DNA of 64,000 bases. Origin: Microbacterium testaceum. Its GTDB lineage: Bacteria > Actinomycetota > Actinomycetes > Actinomycetales > Microbacteriaceae. The notes below the pieces were generated by a model that had not been told where the DNA came from, ran no database searches, and was given only the letters and a program-made list of their open reading frames with translations. Position 1 is the stretch's first letter, and the number at the start of each line of letters is the position of its first letter. The stretch is from assembly GCF_029761935.1 (NCBI RefSeq), contig NZ_CP121699.1:310001-374000 (forward strand), read 5' to 3'. A program made the position numbers and the translations under genes. Positions 23,835 through 34,983 of this stretch are shown piece by piece.

Positions 23835-25913
23835 TCAGTCGACGCGGAACAGTCGCATCGAGGCGCCGGCGAGGGGGACGACGTCTCCGGGCGCGAAGCG
23901 CTCCTCGTCATCGGACGGCGTCTCGTCGGCGCTCGACCAGAGCGAGACGTAGACCGCGTCCTCGAGATCGGGCAGGACGATATCGGTGGCGTCCTCGGTG
24001 CCGTGGATCACGAGGAGGACGCGGTTCGGGTCCTCTTCTTCGGGCGTCGAGGTCGCGAGGTACTGCAGGGTCCGGTGCGCCGGGTCGTTCCAGCGCTCGC
24101 TCGACATCGTCTCGCCGTTCTCGTCGAACCACTCCATGACCGAGGCCGAGGGGATCACCTCGCCGAGCCGGGCGAAGCGCTGGGGCCGCAGCGCGGGATT
24201 GTCGCGGCGCAGCCGCAGGAGGCGCTGCGTATGCGCGAACAGGTGCTCCTGCCACGGGGCGAGGTCCCACGACAGCCAGGTGAGCGCGGAATCGTGGCAG
24301 TAGGCGTTGTTGTTGCCGCGCTGCGTGCGTCCCATCTCGTCGCCGGCGGTGATCATCGGCACTCCCGCCGACAGCAGCAGCGTGCCCATGAGATTGCGCA
24401 TGGCCTTGCGGCGGGTGGCGAGCACGCGCTCGTCGGTGGTGCGGCCTTCGGCGCCGTGGTTGAACGAGCGGTTGGTGTCGGCGCCGTCGCGATTTTGCTC
24501 GCCGTTGCCGAGGTTGTGCTTGACGTCGTACGAGACGAGGTCGCGCAGGGTGAACCCGTCGTGCGCGGTGACGAAGTTGACGCTCGCGAGGGGCCCGCGG
24601 TCTTCGGAGAAGGTGTTCGAGGATCCCGCCAGACGCGTGGCGAAGCCGCCGATTCCGACCGGTGCGGTGGCCGCGCGCCGGGCGTAGTCGATGTCGCTCA
24701 GCCAGAAATTGCGCACCCGATCGCGATAGCGGTCGTTCCACTCCAGCCAGCCCTCGCCGAAGTTGCCGGTCTGCCAGCCGCCCATGCCGACGTCCCACGG
24801 TTCGGCGATGAGCTTGGTGCCCGACAGCGCGGCATCCTCTCGGATGGCCGTCAGAAGCGGGTGATCGGGCGTGAAGGAGTGGTTGTCGTCGCGGCCGAGG
24901 GTGACGGCGAGATCGAAGCGGAAGCCGTCGATCTGCACCTCGTCGCTCCAGTACCGCAGCGAGTCGAGGATGAGTCGTGCCGCGGCATCCGTCGACGTGT
25001 TCACCGCGTTGCCGCAGCCGGTCTCGTCGATGTACGCGCCCTCGGCGGTCTGGCGGTAGTAGGCCTTGTTGTCGATGCCGCGCAGACTCGTGCGCGGACC
25101 CCCGATGCCCTCTTCGGCGGTGTGGTTGTAGACGACGTCGAGCAGCACCTCGAGGCCGGCCTCGTGCAGGAGCTTCACCATTCCCTTGAACTCGCGCAAA
25201 ACGGCCTCTGGACCCTCGGCGCGGCTGGCGGCCGTGGCGTACGGCGCGTGCGGGGTGAAGAAGTTGAGCGAGTTGTAGCCCCAGTAGTTCGACAGGCCCA
25301 GCTGCAGCAGGCGCGGCTCGGTGGCGAAGGCGTGGACCGGAAGAAGCTCGACGCTGGTGACGCCGAGGCAGAGCAGGTGATCGATCATCGCCGGGTGCGC
25401 CAGTCCCGCATACGTGCCGTGCAGAGCGGGCGGAATGAAGGGATGCCGCTTGGTGAGCCCCTTGACATGTCCCTCGTAGATGACCGTGCGGTCCATCGGC
25501 ACGCGGGGCTTGGTGGAGGTGCCCCAGTCGAAAGAGCCGTCGACGACCACGGAGCGCCAGTCGCCGTAGCTGCCCGAGACGAGCCCCCGCGAGTACGGCT
25601 CGATCAGGAGCGTCTGCGGGTTGAACGTGTGACCGGGACCGTGCGGCCCTCCGACGCGGATCGCGTATCGCGCGCCGGGTCGCAGCAGGGGAGTGGTGGC
25701 CTCGAACACGCCCCCGCCCACGGGGGTCATGGTGATGGTCTCGGTCGCCCAGTCGAGGTCGACGTCGTCGAAGACGAGCACCTGCATCGCGTCGGCGGAA
25801 CCCGACCAGACGCGCAGGGTGCCCCCGTCGGGGCCGAGCCGCACGCCCAGGTCGTCGAGCGACGAGCGGAGCAGGGCGGGGCGGGCGGGCAGGACAGTCT
25901 CGGGTCGGACCAT
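23835..25913 (-). CDS. glgX: Glycogen debranching enzyme GlgX
   Basis: GlgX hydrolyses alpha-1,6 branches of glycogen, mostly short maltotetraosyl stubs. The 692-aa protein carries a CBM48 domain, then a GH13_11 barrel with LDVVYNHTAEEG, the nucleophile in GFRFDLAVTLGRD, the acid/base Glu in IAEPWDVGMGGWQ and the third acid in VNFVTAHDGFTL. AGDEMGRTQRGNNNAYCHD is typical of GlgX/TreX. The ATG has TACCCT seven bases upstream. It is a separate unit from glgE-glgB but on the same strand and 69 bases from glgE. Confidence 0.96.
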   Translation of the reverse strand: MVRPETVLPARPALLRSSLDDLGVRLGPDGGTLRVWSGSADAMQVLVFDDVDLDWATETITMTPVGGGVFEATTPLLRPGARYAIRVGGPHGPGHTFNPQTLLIEPYSRGLVSGSYGDWRSVVVDGSFDWGTSTKPRVPMDRTVIYEGHVKGLTKRHPFIPPALHGTYAGLAHPAMIDHLLCLGVTSVELLPVHAFATEPRLLQLGLSNYWGYNSLNFFTPHAPYATAASRAEGPEAVLREFKGMVKLLHEAGLEVLLDVVYNHTAEEGIGGPRTSLRGIDNKAYYRQTAEGAYIDETGCGNAVNTSTDAAARLILDSLRYWSDEVQIDGFRFDLAVTLGRDDNHSFTPDHPLLTAIREDAALSGTKLIAEPWDVGMGGWQTGNFGEGWLEWNDRYRDRVRNFWLSDIDYARRAATAPVGIGGFATRLAGSSNTFSEDRGPLASVNFVTAHDGFTLRDLVSYDVKHNLGNGEQNRDGADTNRSFNHGAEGRTTDERVLATRRKAMRNLMGTLLLSAGVPMITAGDEMGRTQRGNNNAYCHDSALTWLSWDLAPWQEHLFAHTQRLLRLRRDNPALRPQRFARLGEVIPSASVMEWFDENGETMSSERWNDPAHRTLQYLATSTPEEEDPNRVLLVIHGTEDATDIVLPDLEDAVYVSLWSSADETPSDDEERFAPGDVVPLAGASMRLFRVD

Positions 25914-25920
25914 GCGTCTT

Positions 25921-25926
25921 AGGGTA
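25921..25926 (-). promoter_or_regulatory. -10 box for leaderless glgX
   Basis: TACCCT on the minus strand ends seven bases before the ATG at 25913, in the short divergent gap with the cysteine desulfurase gene. Confidence 0.4.
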
Positions 25927-25959
25927 GTGAAAGGCGCTGGAGATACCGGGAGGGCGAGG

Positions 25960-27144
25960 ATGCGGGTGTACCTCGATCACGCGGCGACCACCCCGTTGCG
26001 TCCGGAGGCGCGAGAGGCGTGGCTCGCCGCCCACGACGTGCTCGGCAACCCCTCGTCGATCCACGGCGCCGGTCAGGACGCGCGTCGTCTGCTCGAGGAC
26101 GCCCGCGAGGCCCTCGCGACCGTGCTCGGGTGCCAGCCGATCGAGGTCGTCTTCACATCCGGCGGCACCGAGGCGGCCAACCTCGCACTGAAGGGCCTGT
26201 GGTGGTCGCGCTCCGCCGACGTCGACGCGATCGTGCTCCCCGACGGCGAGCACCACGCCACGCTCGATGCGGTGGGGTGGCTGTCCTCGACGCAGGATGC
26301 GCACGTGCGCTCGGTACCCCTCGATCCGCTCGGCCGCATCGACGCGGAGGCGTTCTCTGCCGCTCTTCCGGGAACCGCCCTCGCGACGGCGCTCGTGGCG
26401 AGCAACGAGGTCGGAACGATCCAGGATGCCGCCGACCTCGCGCAGCGCGCGCTCGACGCCGGGGTGCCCCTGCACCTCGACGCCGTGTCGGCGCTCGGCC
26501 AGATCCCGTTGTCGTTCTCGGCCTGGCGGGGCTCGGGGGGCGCGCCCTCGGGCCTCGTGGCGATGTCGGTCTCGGCGCACAAGGTCGGCGGTCCCGTCGG
26601 CGTCGGCGCCGCGGTCGTCTCGCGACACGCCCGACTCACACCTCTCGTCCACGGCGGCGGCCAGCAGCGGAGCCTCCGCGCCGGGACGCAGGACGTCGCG
26701 GGCGCTTCCGCCTTCGCGGCGGCCCTCACGGCGGCCGAGATCGAGCGCAGCGGCGAGGCGGAGCGGCTCGCCGCGCTGCGCGATCGCCTGGTGGGCGGCA
26801 TCCTCTCGTCCATCCCTTCCGCCCGGCTGCTCGGGCACCCGACCGAGCGGTTGCCCGGCAACGCGCACGTGCTGTTCCCGGATGCCGCGGGCGAGACGCT
26901 CCTGTTCCTGCTCGACATGGAGCAGATCGCCGTGTCGACGGGGTCGGCGTGCCAGGCCGGCGTGGCGGAGCCGTCGCACGTGGTGCTCGCTCTCGGGCTC
27001 GACGAGCGCGCGGCGCGATCGGTGCTGAGATTCACCCTCGGACACACCTCCACGGACGCCGACGTCGACGCCGTCCTCACCCGTCTCCCCGACGCCTACG
27101 CCCGGGCCGTGGCATCCGGCGCCCGTTCAGACCGACGTTCGTAG
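25960..27144 (+). CDS. Cysteine desulfurase (NifS/IscS type)
   Basis: The enzyme releases sulfur from cysteine as a persulfide; next to mnmA it most likely feeds tRNA 2-thiolation, and perhaps Fe-S assembly. The 394-aa protein starts MRVYLDHAATTPLRPEAREA, the usual N-terminus; the open frame extends upstream but the ATG at 25960 has GAGGGCGAGG just before it. The PLP lysine is in SVSAHKVGGPVG and the catalytic Cys in STGSACQAG. The loop around this Cys is short, as in group II/NifS-like relatives. mnmA starts nine bases downstream. Confidence 0.95.
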   Translation: MRVYLDHAATTPLRPEAREAWLAAHDVLGNPSSIHGAGQDARRLLEDAREALATVLGCQPIEVVFTSGGTEAANLALKGLWWSRSADVDAIVLPDGEHHATLDAVGWLSSTQDAHVRSVPLDPLGRIDAEAFSAALPGTALATALVASNEVGTIQDAADLAQRALDAGVPLHLDAVSALGQIPLSFSAWRGSGGAPSGLVAMSVSAHKVGGPVGVGAAVVSRHARLTPLVHGGGQQRSLRAGTQDVAGASAFAAALTAAEIERSGEAERLAALRDRLVGGILSSIPSARLLGHPTERLPGNAHVLFPDAAGETLLFLLDMEQIAVSTGSACQAGVAEPSHVVLALGLDERAARSVLRFTLGHTSTDADVDAVLTRLPDAYARAVASGARSDRRS

Positions 27145-27147
27145 ACT
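27142..27147 (+). promoter_or_regulatory. -10 box for leaderless mnmA
   Basis: TAGACT overlaps the end of the desulfurase gene and is six bases before the mnmA ATG. Confidence 0.55.
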
Positions 27148-27153
27148 GGGACG

Positions 27154-28251
27154 ATGCGAGTTCTTGCGGCGATGAGCGGTGGAGTCGACTCCGCGGTGGC
27201 TGCGGCCCGCGCGGTCGAGGCGGGTCACGACGTGGTCGGCGTGCACCTGGCGCTCTCGCGCGCCGGGGGAACCCTCCGGGCCGGCAGCCGCGGCTGCTGC
27301 ACGATCGAAGACGCGATGGACGCCCGCCGTGCCGCCGACAAGCTCGGCATGCCGTTCTACGTCTGGGACTTCTCGGAGCGCTTCCGCGACGACGTGATCG
27401 ACGACTTCGTCTCGGAGTACCGCGCCGGGCGCACGCCCAACCCCTGCATGCGCTGCAACGAGAAGATCAAGTTCGCGGCCCTTCTCGAGCGGGCCCTCGA
27501 ACTCGGCTTCGACGCCGTCTGCACCGGCCACTACGCCACGCTCGTCGACACGCCCGAGGGGCGCGAGCTGCACCGCGCCTCCGACAACGCGAAGGACCAG
27601 TCGTACGTGCTGGGTGTGCTCACCGCCGAGCAGCTCGCGCACACCTACTTCCCGCTCGGGTCCACCCCGTCGAAGGCGCTCGTGCGCGCCGAGGCCGAGG
27701 AGCGCGGACTCTCGGTCGCGCAGAAGCCCGACAGCCACGACATCTGCTTCATCCCCGACGGCGACACGCGCGGCTGGCTCGCCGACAAGGTGGGCGCCGA
27801 GCGCGGCGAGATCCTCGACCGCACCGGAGCCGTGGTCGGCACGCACGAAGGCGCGCACGCCTTCACTGTCGGGCAGCGCCGCGGCCTGCAGCTGGGTGTT
27901 CCCGCGGCCGACGGCAAGCCCCGCTTCGTGCTCGAAGTGCGTCCCATCAACAACACGGTGGTCGTCGGGCCCAAAGAGGCGCTCGCGTGCTCCGAGATCG
28001 CGGGGGAGCGCTTCACCTGGGCCGGACGCGCACCCGCGGGCGAGCGCTTCGACTGCGACGTGCAGATTCGCGCGCACGCGGACCCTGTGCCCGCCGTCGC
28101 CGAGTTCGTCGACGGCGTGCTGACGGTGCGTCCCGAGACGCCTTTCGACGGGGTCGCCCCCGGGCAGACCGCTGTGCTCTACGACGGCACGCGTGTGCTC
28201 GGACAGTTCACGATCGACCGGACGGTGTCGGCGGTCCCGGTCGAGGCCTGA
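27154..28251 (+). CDS. mnmA: tRNA-specific 2-thiouridylase
   Basis: MnmA thiolates U34 of Lys, Glu and Gln tRNAs using ATP and sulfur from a persulfide. The PP-loop is in [15 protein letters not shown] at the N-terminus. The catalytic cysteines lie in [12 protein letters not shown] (first) and [10 protein letters not shown] (second, persulfide-carrying). The C-terminal beta-barrel domains follow ([27 protein letters not shown]). The 365-aa length is normal. The adjacent cysteine desulfurase is the obvious sulfur donor. Confidence 0.97.
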   Translation: MRVLAAMSGGVDSAVAAARAVEAGHDVVGVHLALSRAGGTLRAGSRGCCTIEDAMDARRAADKLGMPFYVWDFSERFRDDVIDDFVSEYRAGRTPNPCMRCNEKIKFAALLERALELGFDAVCTGHYATLVDTPEGRELHRASDNAKDQSYVLGVLTAEQLAHTYFPLGSTPSKALVRAEAEERGLSVAQKPDSHDICFIPDGDTRGWLADKVGAERGEILDRTGAVVGTHEGAHAFTVGQRRGLQLGVPAADGKPRFVLEVRPINNTVVVGPKEALACSEIAGERFTWAGRAPAGERFDCDVQIRAHADPVPAVAEFVDGVLTVRPETPFDGVAPGQTAVLYDGTRVLGQFTIDRTVSAVPVEA

Positions 28252-28255
28252 GGTC

Positions 28256-28282
28256 CGTCACACTTCGCCCTCGCCGTTCGAC
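28256..28282 (+). promoter_or_regulatory. Candidate ECF41-type promoter
   Basis: CGTCACA and CGAC are 16 bases apart, 48 bases before the carboxymuconolactone-decarboxylase gene. The spacing and bases resemble the ECF41 sigma promoter signature (TGTCACA-N16-CGTC as I recall it). The downstream pair encodes an ECF41-type sigma, so autoregulation is likely. Confidence 0.5.
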
Positions 28283-28330
28283 TCCTCTCAGAGACGCGAT
28301 CTTCGCGTCCCCTACCTCGAGGAGTCTCCG

Positions 28331-28789
28331 ATGACCCGTATCGACCTGTCCCGCACCAACCGCGGCGGTTACGCCGCCGTCCTTGCCCTCGAGGCGTACG
28401 CGCGCACCCACGTCGACAAGACCCTCTACGAGCTGCTCAAACTGCGGGCGTCGATCCTCAACGGGTGCGGGTTCTGCGTCGACATGCACGCCACCGCGGC
28501 GGCGGCGCACGGCGTCCCCGCACGGACGCTCCACGCCGTGGCGGCCTGGCAGCACGCCGGTGAGCTCCTCGACGACCGGCAACGCGCGGTGCTCGCCCTC
28601 ACCGATGCCGTGACCCTCGTCGGACCGGAGAGTGTGACCGATGAGGTGTGGGAGCGCGCGGCCGCCTTCTTCTCGGAGAAGGAGCTCGGCTCCCTCGTGG
28701 TCGCCATCGCGACGATCAACGTGTGGAACCGCATCGCCCTGGCGACCGGGATGACCCCGCCGGTCGATGCCGCCCACCCCGTCGCATGA
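28331..28789 (+). CDS. Carboxymuconolactone decarboxylase family protein (AhpD-like)
   Basis: The 152-aa helical protein contains CGFCVDMH with Cys46, Cys49 and His53, the redox/proton-relay motif of AhpD-like members. These reduce peroxidatic partners or detoxify reactive compounds; the substrate here is unknown. GAGGAGTCTCCG precedes the ATG. Its stop overlaps the sigma-factor start (ATGA). A gene of this family beside an ECF41 sigma factor is the standard arrangement, and it is probably the main target of that sigma. Confidence 0.92.
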   Translation: MTRIDLSRTNRGGYAAVLALEAYARTHVDKTLYELLKLRASILNGCGFCVDMHATAAAAHGVPARTLHAVAAWQHAGELLDDRQRAVLALTDAVTLVGPESVTDEVWERAAAFFSEKELGSLVVAIATINVWNRIALATGMTPPVDAAHPVA

Positions 28790-29685
28790 GCGTTGCCCGT
28801 CCTGCCGGTAGCCTCGGCGAGGTGACGATGGCCAGCCTCGCGTGGAGCACGGAGCGGGACCGACTCGTGGGGATCGCTTATCGGATGCTCGGAGACTTCG
28901 GCGCCGCGGAAGACGTCGTCTCGGACGTCGCCCTCGAAGCACTGCGGGCGGAGAGCGACGGCGATGAGGTGCGCTCGTGGGCGGCCTGGCTGACGACGGT
29001 CTGCGTCAGACGATCCATCGACCAGTTGCGTCGAGTGCAGGCCGCTCGCGAGGATTATCCGGGGCCGTGGTTGCCGGAGCCGGTCGCCACCGAGCGTCTG
29101 CCCGACGACGTGGTGGCGGGCCGCGAGATGCTGTCGCTGGCGGTCCTGCACCTCGCGGAGCAGCTGGAACCCGCGGCTCGTGCCGCGGTGGTGTTGCATC
29201 GGGCGTTCGCGATGACGTCCGTCGAGATCGCGGGAATCCTCGATCGCTCACCCGCGTCGGTGCGTCAGCTGATCTCGCGGGGAGAGAGGAGGCTCCAGCT
29301 GCGCGCCGAGCCGCCGTCGTCAGGCGCCGACCTCGGGGCTGTCCGCGCTCTCGTCGCCGCGATCGAGACCGGAGACGTCGCGGGCGTGGCGGGCATCCTC
29401 ACCGATGACGCGATCCTCTGGGCGGACGGAGGCGGGCGGGTCAAGAGCGCGCTCAACCCCATCTTCGGCGCCGAGAGGATCGTCCGCTTCTTCGCCGGAA
29501 TCCTCGAGAAGGCGGCCGCAGTCGGAGCCGTGATCTCGGCGCGGGAGGTGGACGTCAACGGCGAGATCGGGCTCTCGCTCACGGTGGGCGCCGTCACGGA
29601 CGTCATCTCGCTGGAGATGAGGGGTGGGCTCGTCGCCGGCGTCCGACGGATATCGAACCCCGACAAGCTCTCGAGGGCGTCGTGA
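28786..29685 (+). CDS. ECF41-group sigma factor with SnoaL-like C-terminal domain
   Basis: The 299-aa protein has sigma region 2 (DRLVGIAYRMLGDFGAAEDV) and region 4 (about residues 115-170). A C-terminal SnoaL-like domain of about 110 residues replaces an anti-sigma factor. Three ECF41 signatures are present: WLPEP (95-99) in the linker, DGGGR (214-218, DGGGK in most members) and NPDKL (291-295). In studied members the C-terminal domain both inhibits and assists the sigma core. The first ATG overlaps the upstream stop; an internal ATG at 28828 is another possible start. Confidence 0.92.
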   Translation: MSVARPAGSLGEVTMASLAWSTERDRLVGIAYRMLGDFGAAEDVVSDVALEALRAESDGDEVRSWAAWLTTVCVRRSIDQLRRVQAAREDYPGPWLPEPVATERLPDDVVAGREMLSLAVLHLAEQLEPAARAAVVLHRAFAMTSVEIAGILDRSPASVRQLISRGERRLQLRAEPPSSGADLGAVRALVAAIETGDVAGVAGILTDDAILWADGGGRVKSALNPIFGAERIVRFFAGILEKAAAVGAVISAREVDVNGEIGLSLTVGAVTDVISLEMRGGLVAGVRRISNPDKLSRAS

Positions 29686-29723
29686 GCGGCGACCCGCCCG
29701 CGGCCGATGTCGGAACCCCTCCC

Positions 29724-32183
<2,460 letters not shown>

Positions 32184-32194
32184 TCGAACAACGG

Positions 32195-32222
32195 AAGGGC
32201 GGGGGCCGAAGCCCCCGCCCTT
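32195..32222. terminator. Bidirectional terminator between ligA and the lipoprotein gene
   Basis: A perfect 12-bp stem (AAGGGCGGGGGC with its complement) closes a CGAA loop between convergent genes. Confidence 0.8.
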
Positions 32223-32243
32223 CGCGGTCGTTCTTGGTATGTG

Positions 32244-32744
32244 TCAGCCGGCGCAGACCGTGGCGGCCTCCGTGAAGCTCGCCTGCAGAGTGCTCACCTG
32301 GCCGCTCAGGCCGCTGGCCTTCGACGGGTCGGCGACGACGGTCTCGAGGAACGCGGCGTAGTCGTTGAGAGCGCCGCTGGCCTTCTTGGCCGCGGGCGCG
32401 ACCTCCGCGTTGGTGATCGAGTCGAACTGCGTGCCGACGTCGGACGCGAGCTTCTTGAACGCCGCCAACGTCGCCTGCGGGTCGGAGCTGTCGACCGTGC
32501 TGCCCGCACCGCTGACCTCCTGGAACTGCGTCCGGACGATGTCGCAGGCGTCGGCCTTCGACTGATCCCCGGCGGGTGCGGCGGGCGACGCGGGCGCGGT
32601 GGTCTCCTGCGTCGTCGTGGTGCCGCTGTCGGTCATGCTGTCGTCGCTCGATTCGGCGGTGTTGCTGGCACCGCCGGAGCAGCCAGCGAGAAGGAGCAAC
32701 GCGGAGGCTGCGACGAGAGCGAACGGAGTGCGCTTGATGATCAT
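32244..32744 (-). CDS. Secreted lipoprotein of unknown function
   Basis: From the ATG at 32744 the protein has a basic start, a hydrophobic stretch and the lipobox LLAGC with Cys22. A Ser/Thr/Asp-rich linker (about 25-65) precedes a helical domain of about 100 residues with two cysteines (ADACDIVRTQF and near the C-terminus ATVCAG), which could form a disulfide. The first ATG in the frame is 18 codons upstream but would bury the signal peptide. No catalytic motif is seen. The function is unknown. Confidence 0.85.
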   Translation of the reverse strand: MIIKRTPFALVAASALLLLAGCSGGASNTAESSDDSMTDSGTTTTQETTAPASPAAPAGDQSKADACDIVRTQFQEVSGAGSTVDSSDPQATLAAFKKLASDVGTQFDSITNAEVAPAAKKASGALNDYAAFLETVVADPSKASGLSGQVSTLQASFTEAATVCAG

Positions 32745-32878
32745 GTGATTCCCCCCAAAGGTCACACCCGGGCACGACGCGGCCCGGAATGCGCCCACGC
32801 TACCGAGCGCACGCGTGCACCGACCAATTCGGCCCCGGGTCTTGCGCGCCGAGGTCTGCGTGTAGCAGGGCGGTGGCG

Positions 32879-34558
32879 TCAGTCGGCAAGCAAGCGGTCG
32901 CGCACCTGACGTCGGAGCACCTTGCCGATGAGCGAGCGGGGCAGTTCGTCGACGACGACGATCTGCTTCGGAACCTTGTAGGGCGTCAGGATGCCGCGCG
33001 CGAAGGCCCGCACGGCTTCGGCGTCGAATTCGCCGGGGGTCGAGGGCACGACTGCGGCGACGACCTCTTCGCCCGAGTGCTCGCTCGGAAGGCCGACCAC
33101 GGCGACATCGGCGATCGAGGGGTGTTGGCGCAGGACGTTCTCGACCTCGGTGGGGGCGACGTTGAAGCCTCCCGTGATGATGAGCTCCTTGATACGGTCG
33201 ACGATCCGCACGAAACCGCCGTCGTCGATCGTCACGATGTCACCGGTGCGGAACCACCCGTCGACGAAGACCGCGTCGGTCTCTTCGGGCTTGCCGTAGT
33301 AGCCGGAGAAGACCTGCGGGCCGCGGACGAGGAGTTCACCGCGCTCGACGTCGGTGCGCGGGTCGTCGGGGTCGACGACCCGGCACTCGGTGCCGGGGAG
33401 GGGGAGGCCGACGGTCCCCGCGACGCGGTTGTCGGCGACGGGGTTGGCCATCAGCACGGGGGAGCACTCGCTCAGGCCGTAGCCCTCGACCAGATAGCCT
33501 CCGGTGGCTTCCTCGAACGGCACGACGAGATCGTGCGGGAGGGCCATCGCGCCCGAGATCGCGACGTCGGTACCGGTCAGCGAAACGCCCTTCTCGGTCG
33601 CCGCCGCGAGCAGCCGCTCGGCGATCGGGGGGACGAGGGGGAGGAAGGTCGCGGGGTGCTCCTTCGCGATGGCGAGTACGAGGTCGGGATCGAACTTGGG
33701 GAAGAGGACGAGACGCGCGCCCATCGACATCGCGAAGGTCACGCACAGGGTCAGCCCGTACGCGTGGAACATCGGCAGCACGGCGTAGACGACGCACCCC
33801 TCGCCGCGGACGATCTGCGGCACCCAGGCGCGGGCCTGTGCGGCATTGGCGAGCAGGTTCGCGTGCGTGAGCATCGCCCCCTTGGGGGTGCCGGTCGTCC
33901 CGCTCGTGTACTGGATGATCGCCAGGTCGGTCGACCCCGGTCGCGGGTGCGACGAGGGAAGGGGCGCGTGACGCACCAGGTCGGCCCAGTCGGCGGCATC
34001 CTCGGTCTTCGTCGTCAGAGCCGCGCGGGCCTCTCGCGCCTTCGCGAGGGGCAGGCGGAGGGCGAGTCGGGTCCGCAGGGGCATGGCGGTGGTCACGTCG
34101 ACCGAGATGAGCGTGTCGACCGTCAGGTCGGCCGGGAACTCCTGGACCGTGGCGACGACTTTGCTCCACACGATCGCGTGCTTCGCACCGTGATCCTCGA
34201 ACTGCTTGCGCAGTTCCCGCGGGGTGTAGAGGGGATTGTGCTCGACCACGACGGCGCCCAGGCGCAGGACCGCGTAGAACGCCACGATGTGCTGCGGGCA
34301 GTTCGGCAGCACGATCGCGACCGGGTCTCCCGCTTTCACCCCGCGCTCGGCGAGGGCTCCCGCGATGCGGGCGATGTCGGCGGCCATCTCGGCGTACGTC
34401 GTCTCGCGGCCGAAGAACTGGAGGGCGGGGGCGTCGGGGTAGTCGCGCACCGAGGCGTCGACGATGTCGACGAGCGAGCCGCTCTGGGGGTCCAGGTCTT
34501 CGGGGACACCCGGGGCGTAGCTCGAGGTCCAGGGCCGCGGGGGATCGAAGCTCGTCAC
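32879..34558 (-). CDS. fadD: Long-chain fatty acid-CoA ligase (AMP-binding)
   Basis: The enzyme activates fatty acids to acyl-CoA via acyl-AMP. The 559-aa ANL-superfamily protein has the P-loop YTSGTTGTPKGAMLTHANLL, the A5 motif VEGYGLSECSPV, the WFRTGDI hinge region and the C-terminal lysine in PRSLIGKVLRRQVRD. The HNPLYTPREL segment is typical of FadD-type ligases. The GTG start is six bases after TAGGCT. It is divergent from gatC. The chain-length preference cannot be read from the sequence. Confidence 0.92.
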   Translation of the reverse strand: MTSFDPPRPWTSSYAPGVPEDLDPQSGSLVDIVDASVRDYPDAPALQFFGRETTYAEMAADIARIAGALAERGVKAGDPVAIVLPNCPQHIVAFYAVLRLGAVVVEHNPLYTPRELRKQFEDHGAKHAIVWSKVVATVQEFPADLTVDTLISVDVTTAMPLRTRLALRLPLAKAREARAALTTKTEDAADWADLVRHAPLPSSHPRPGSTDLAIIQYTSGTTGTPKGAMLTHANLLANAAQARAWVPQIVRGEGCVVYAVLPMFHAYGLTLCVTFAMSMGARLVLFPKFDPDLVLAIAKEHPATFLPLVPPIAERLLAAATEKGVSLTGTDVAISGAMALPHDLVVPFEEATGGYLVEGYGLSECSPVLMANPVADNRVAGTVGLPLPGTECRVVDPDDPRTDVERGELLVRGPQVFSGYYGKPEETDAVFVDGWFRTGDIVTIDDGGFVRIVDRIKELIITGGFNVAPTEVENVLRQHPSIADVAVVGLPSEHSGEEVVAAVVPSTPGEFDAEAVRAFARGILTPYKVPKQIVVVDELPRSLIGKVLRRQVRDRLLAD

Positions 34559-34564
34559 CCCGTC

Positions 34565-34570
34565 AGCCTA
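34565..34570 (-). promoter_or_regulatory. -10 box for leaderless fadD
   Basis: TAGGCT on the minus strand ends six bases before the GTG at 34558. Confidence 0.5.
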
Positions 34571-34607
34571 GAGGTGGTGCTCGGCGGGGACAGGACCGCA
34601 CGCGAAC

Positions 34608-34613
34608 TAGACT
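34608..34613 (+). promoter_or_regulatory. -10 box for leaderless gatCAB
   Basis: TAGACT ends six bases before the gatC GTG at 34620. Together with the opposite -10 box at 34565-34570, it forms a compact divergent promoter of about 50 bases with fadD. Confidence 0.55.
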
Positions 34614-34619
34614 TGCGGG

Positions 34620-34919
34620 GTGTCTGAAATCACTCCTGATCTCGTGCGCCATCTCGGTGTGCTCGCCCGGATCCAGTTGAGCGACGAGGAGGTTCAAAGC
34701 CTCACCGGCCAGCTGGATGCCATCGTCGACAACATCGCGAAGGTGTCCGAGGTGGCGACCCCCGAGGTCGTCGCCACGAGCCACCCGATCCCGCTCGAGA
34801 ACGTCTTCCGTCCCGACGTCGTGCAGCAGCAGCTCACGCGCGAGCAGGTGCTGCAGAACGCCCCCGACCAGGCCGACGGCCGATTCCGCGTGACCGCGAT
34901 CCTGGGAGAAGAGCAGTGA
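34620..34919 (+). CDS. gatC: Asp/Glu-tRNA amidotransferase subunit C
   Basis: GatC is the small helical subunit that holds GatA and GatB together. The 99-aa protein has the family pattern [17 protein letters not shown], an [14 protein letters not shown] helix, and the extended C-terminus with NVFRPDV. It opens the gatCAB operon; gatA starts 64 bases later. Confidence 0.96.
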   Translation: MSEITPDLVRHLGVLARIQLSDEEVQSLTGQLDAIVDNIAKVSEVATPEVVATSHPIPLENVFRPDVVQQQLTREQVLQNAPDQADGRFRVTAILGEEQ

Positions 34920-34983
34920 TGCGCACCGTGCCGACCGATTTCCGGGGAGTCTCCACCTCCGACGCGACGAAGGAGCAGGGACG

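Noticed and set aside
23908-27045. 1045-aa minus-strand open frame opposite glgX and the cysteine desulfurase
   Set aside because: Composition-driven shadow across two recognised genes on different strands.
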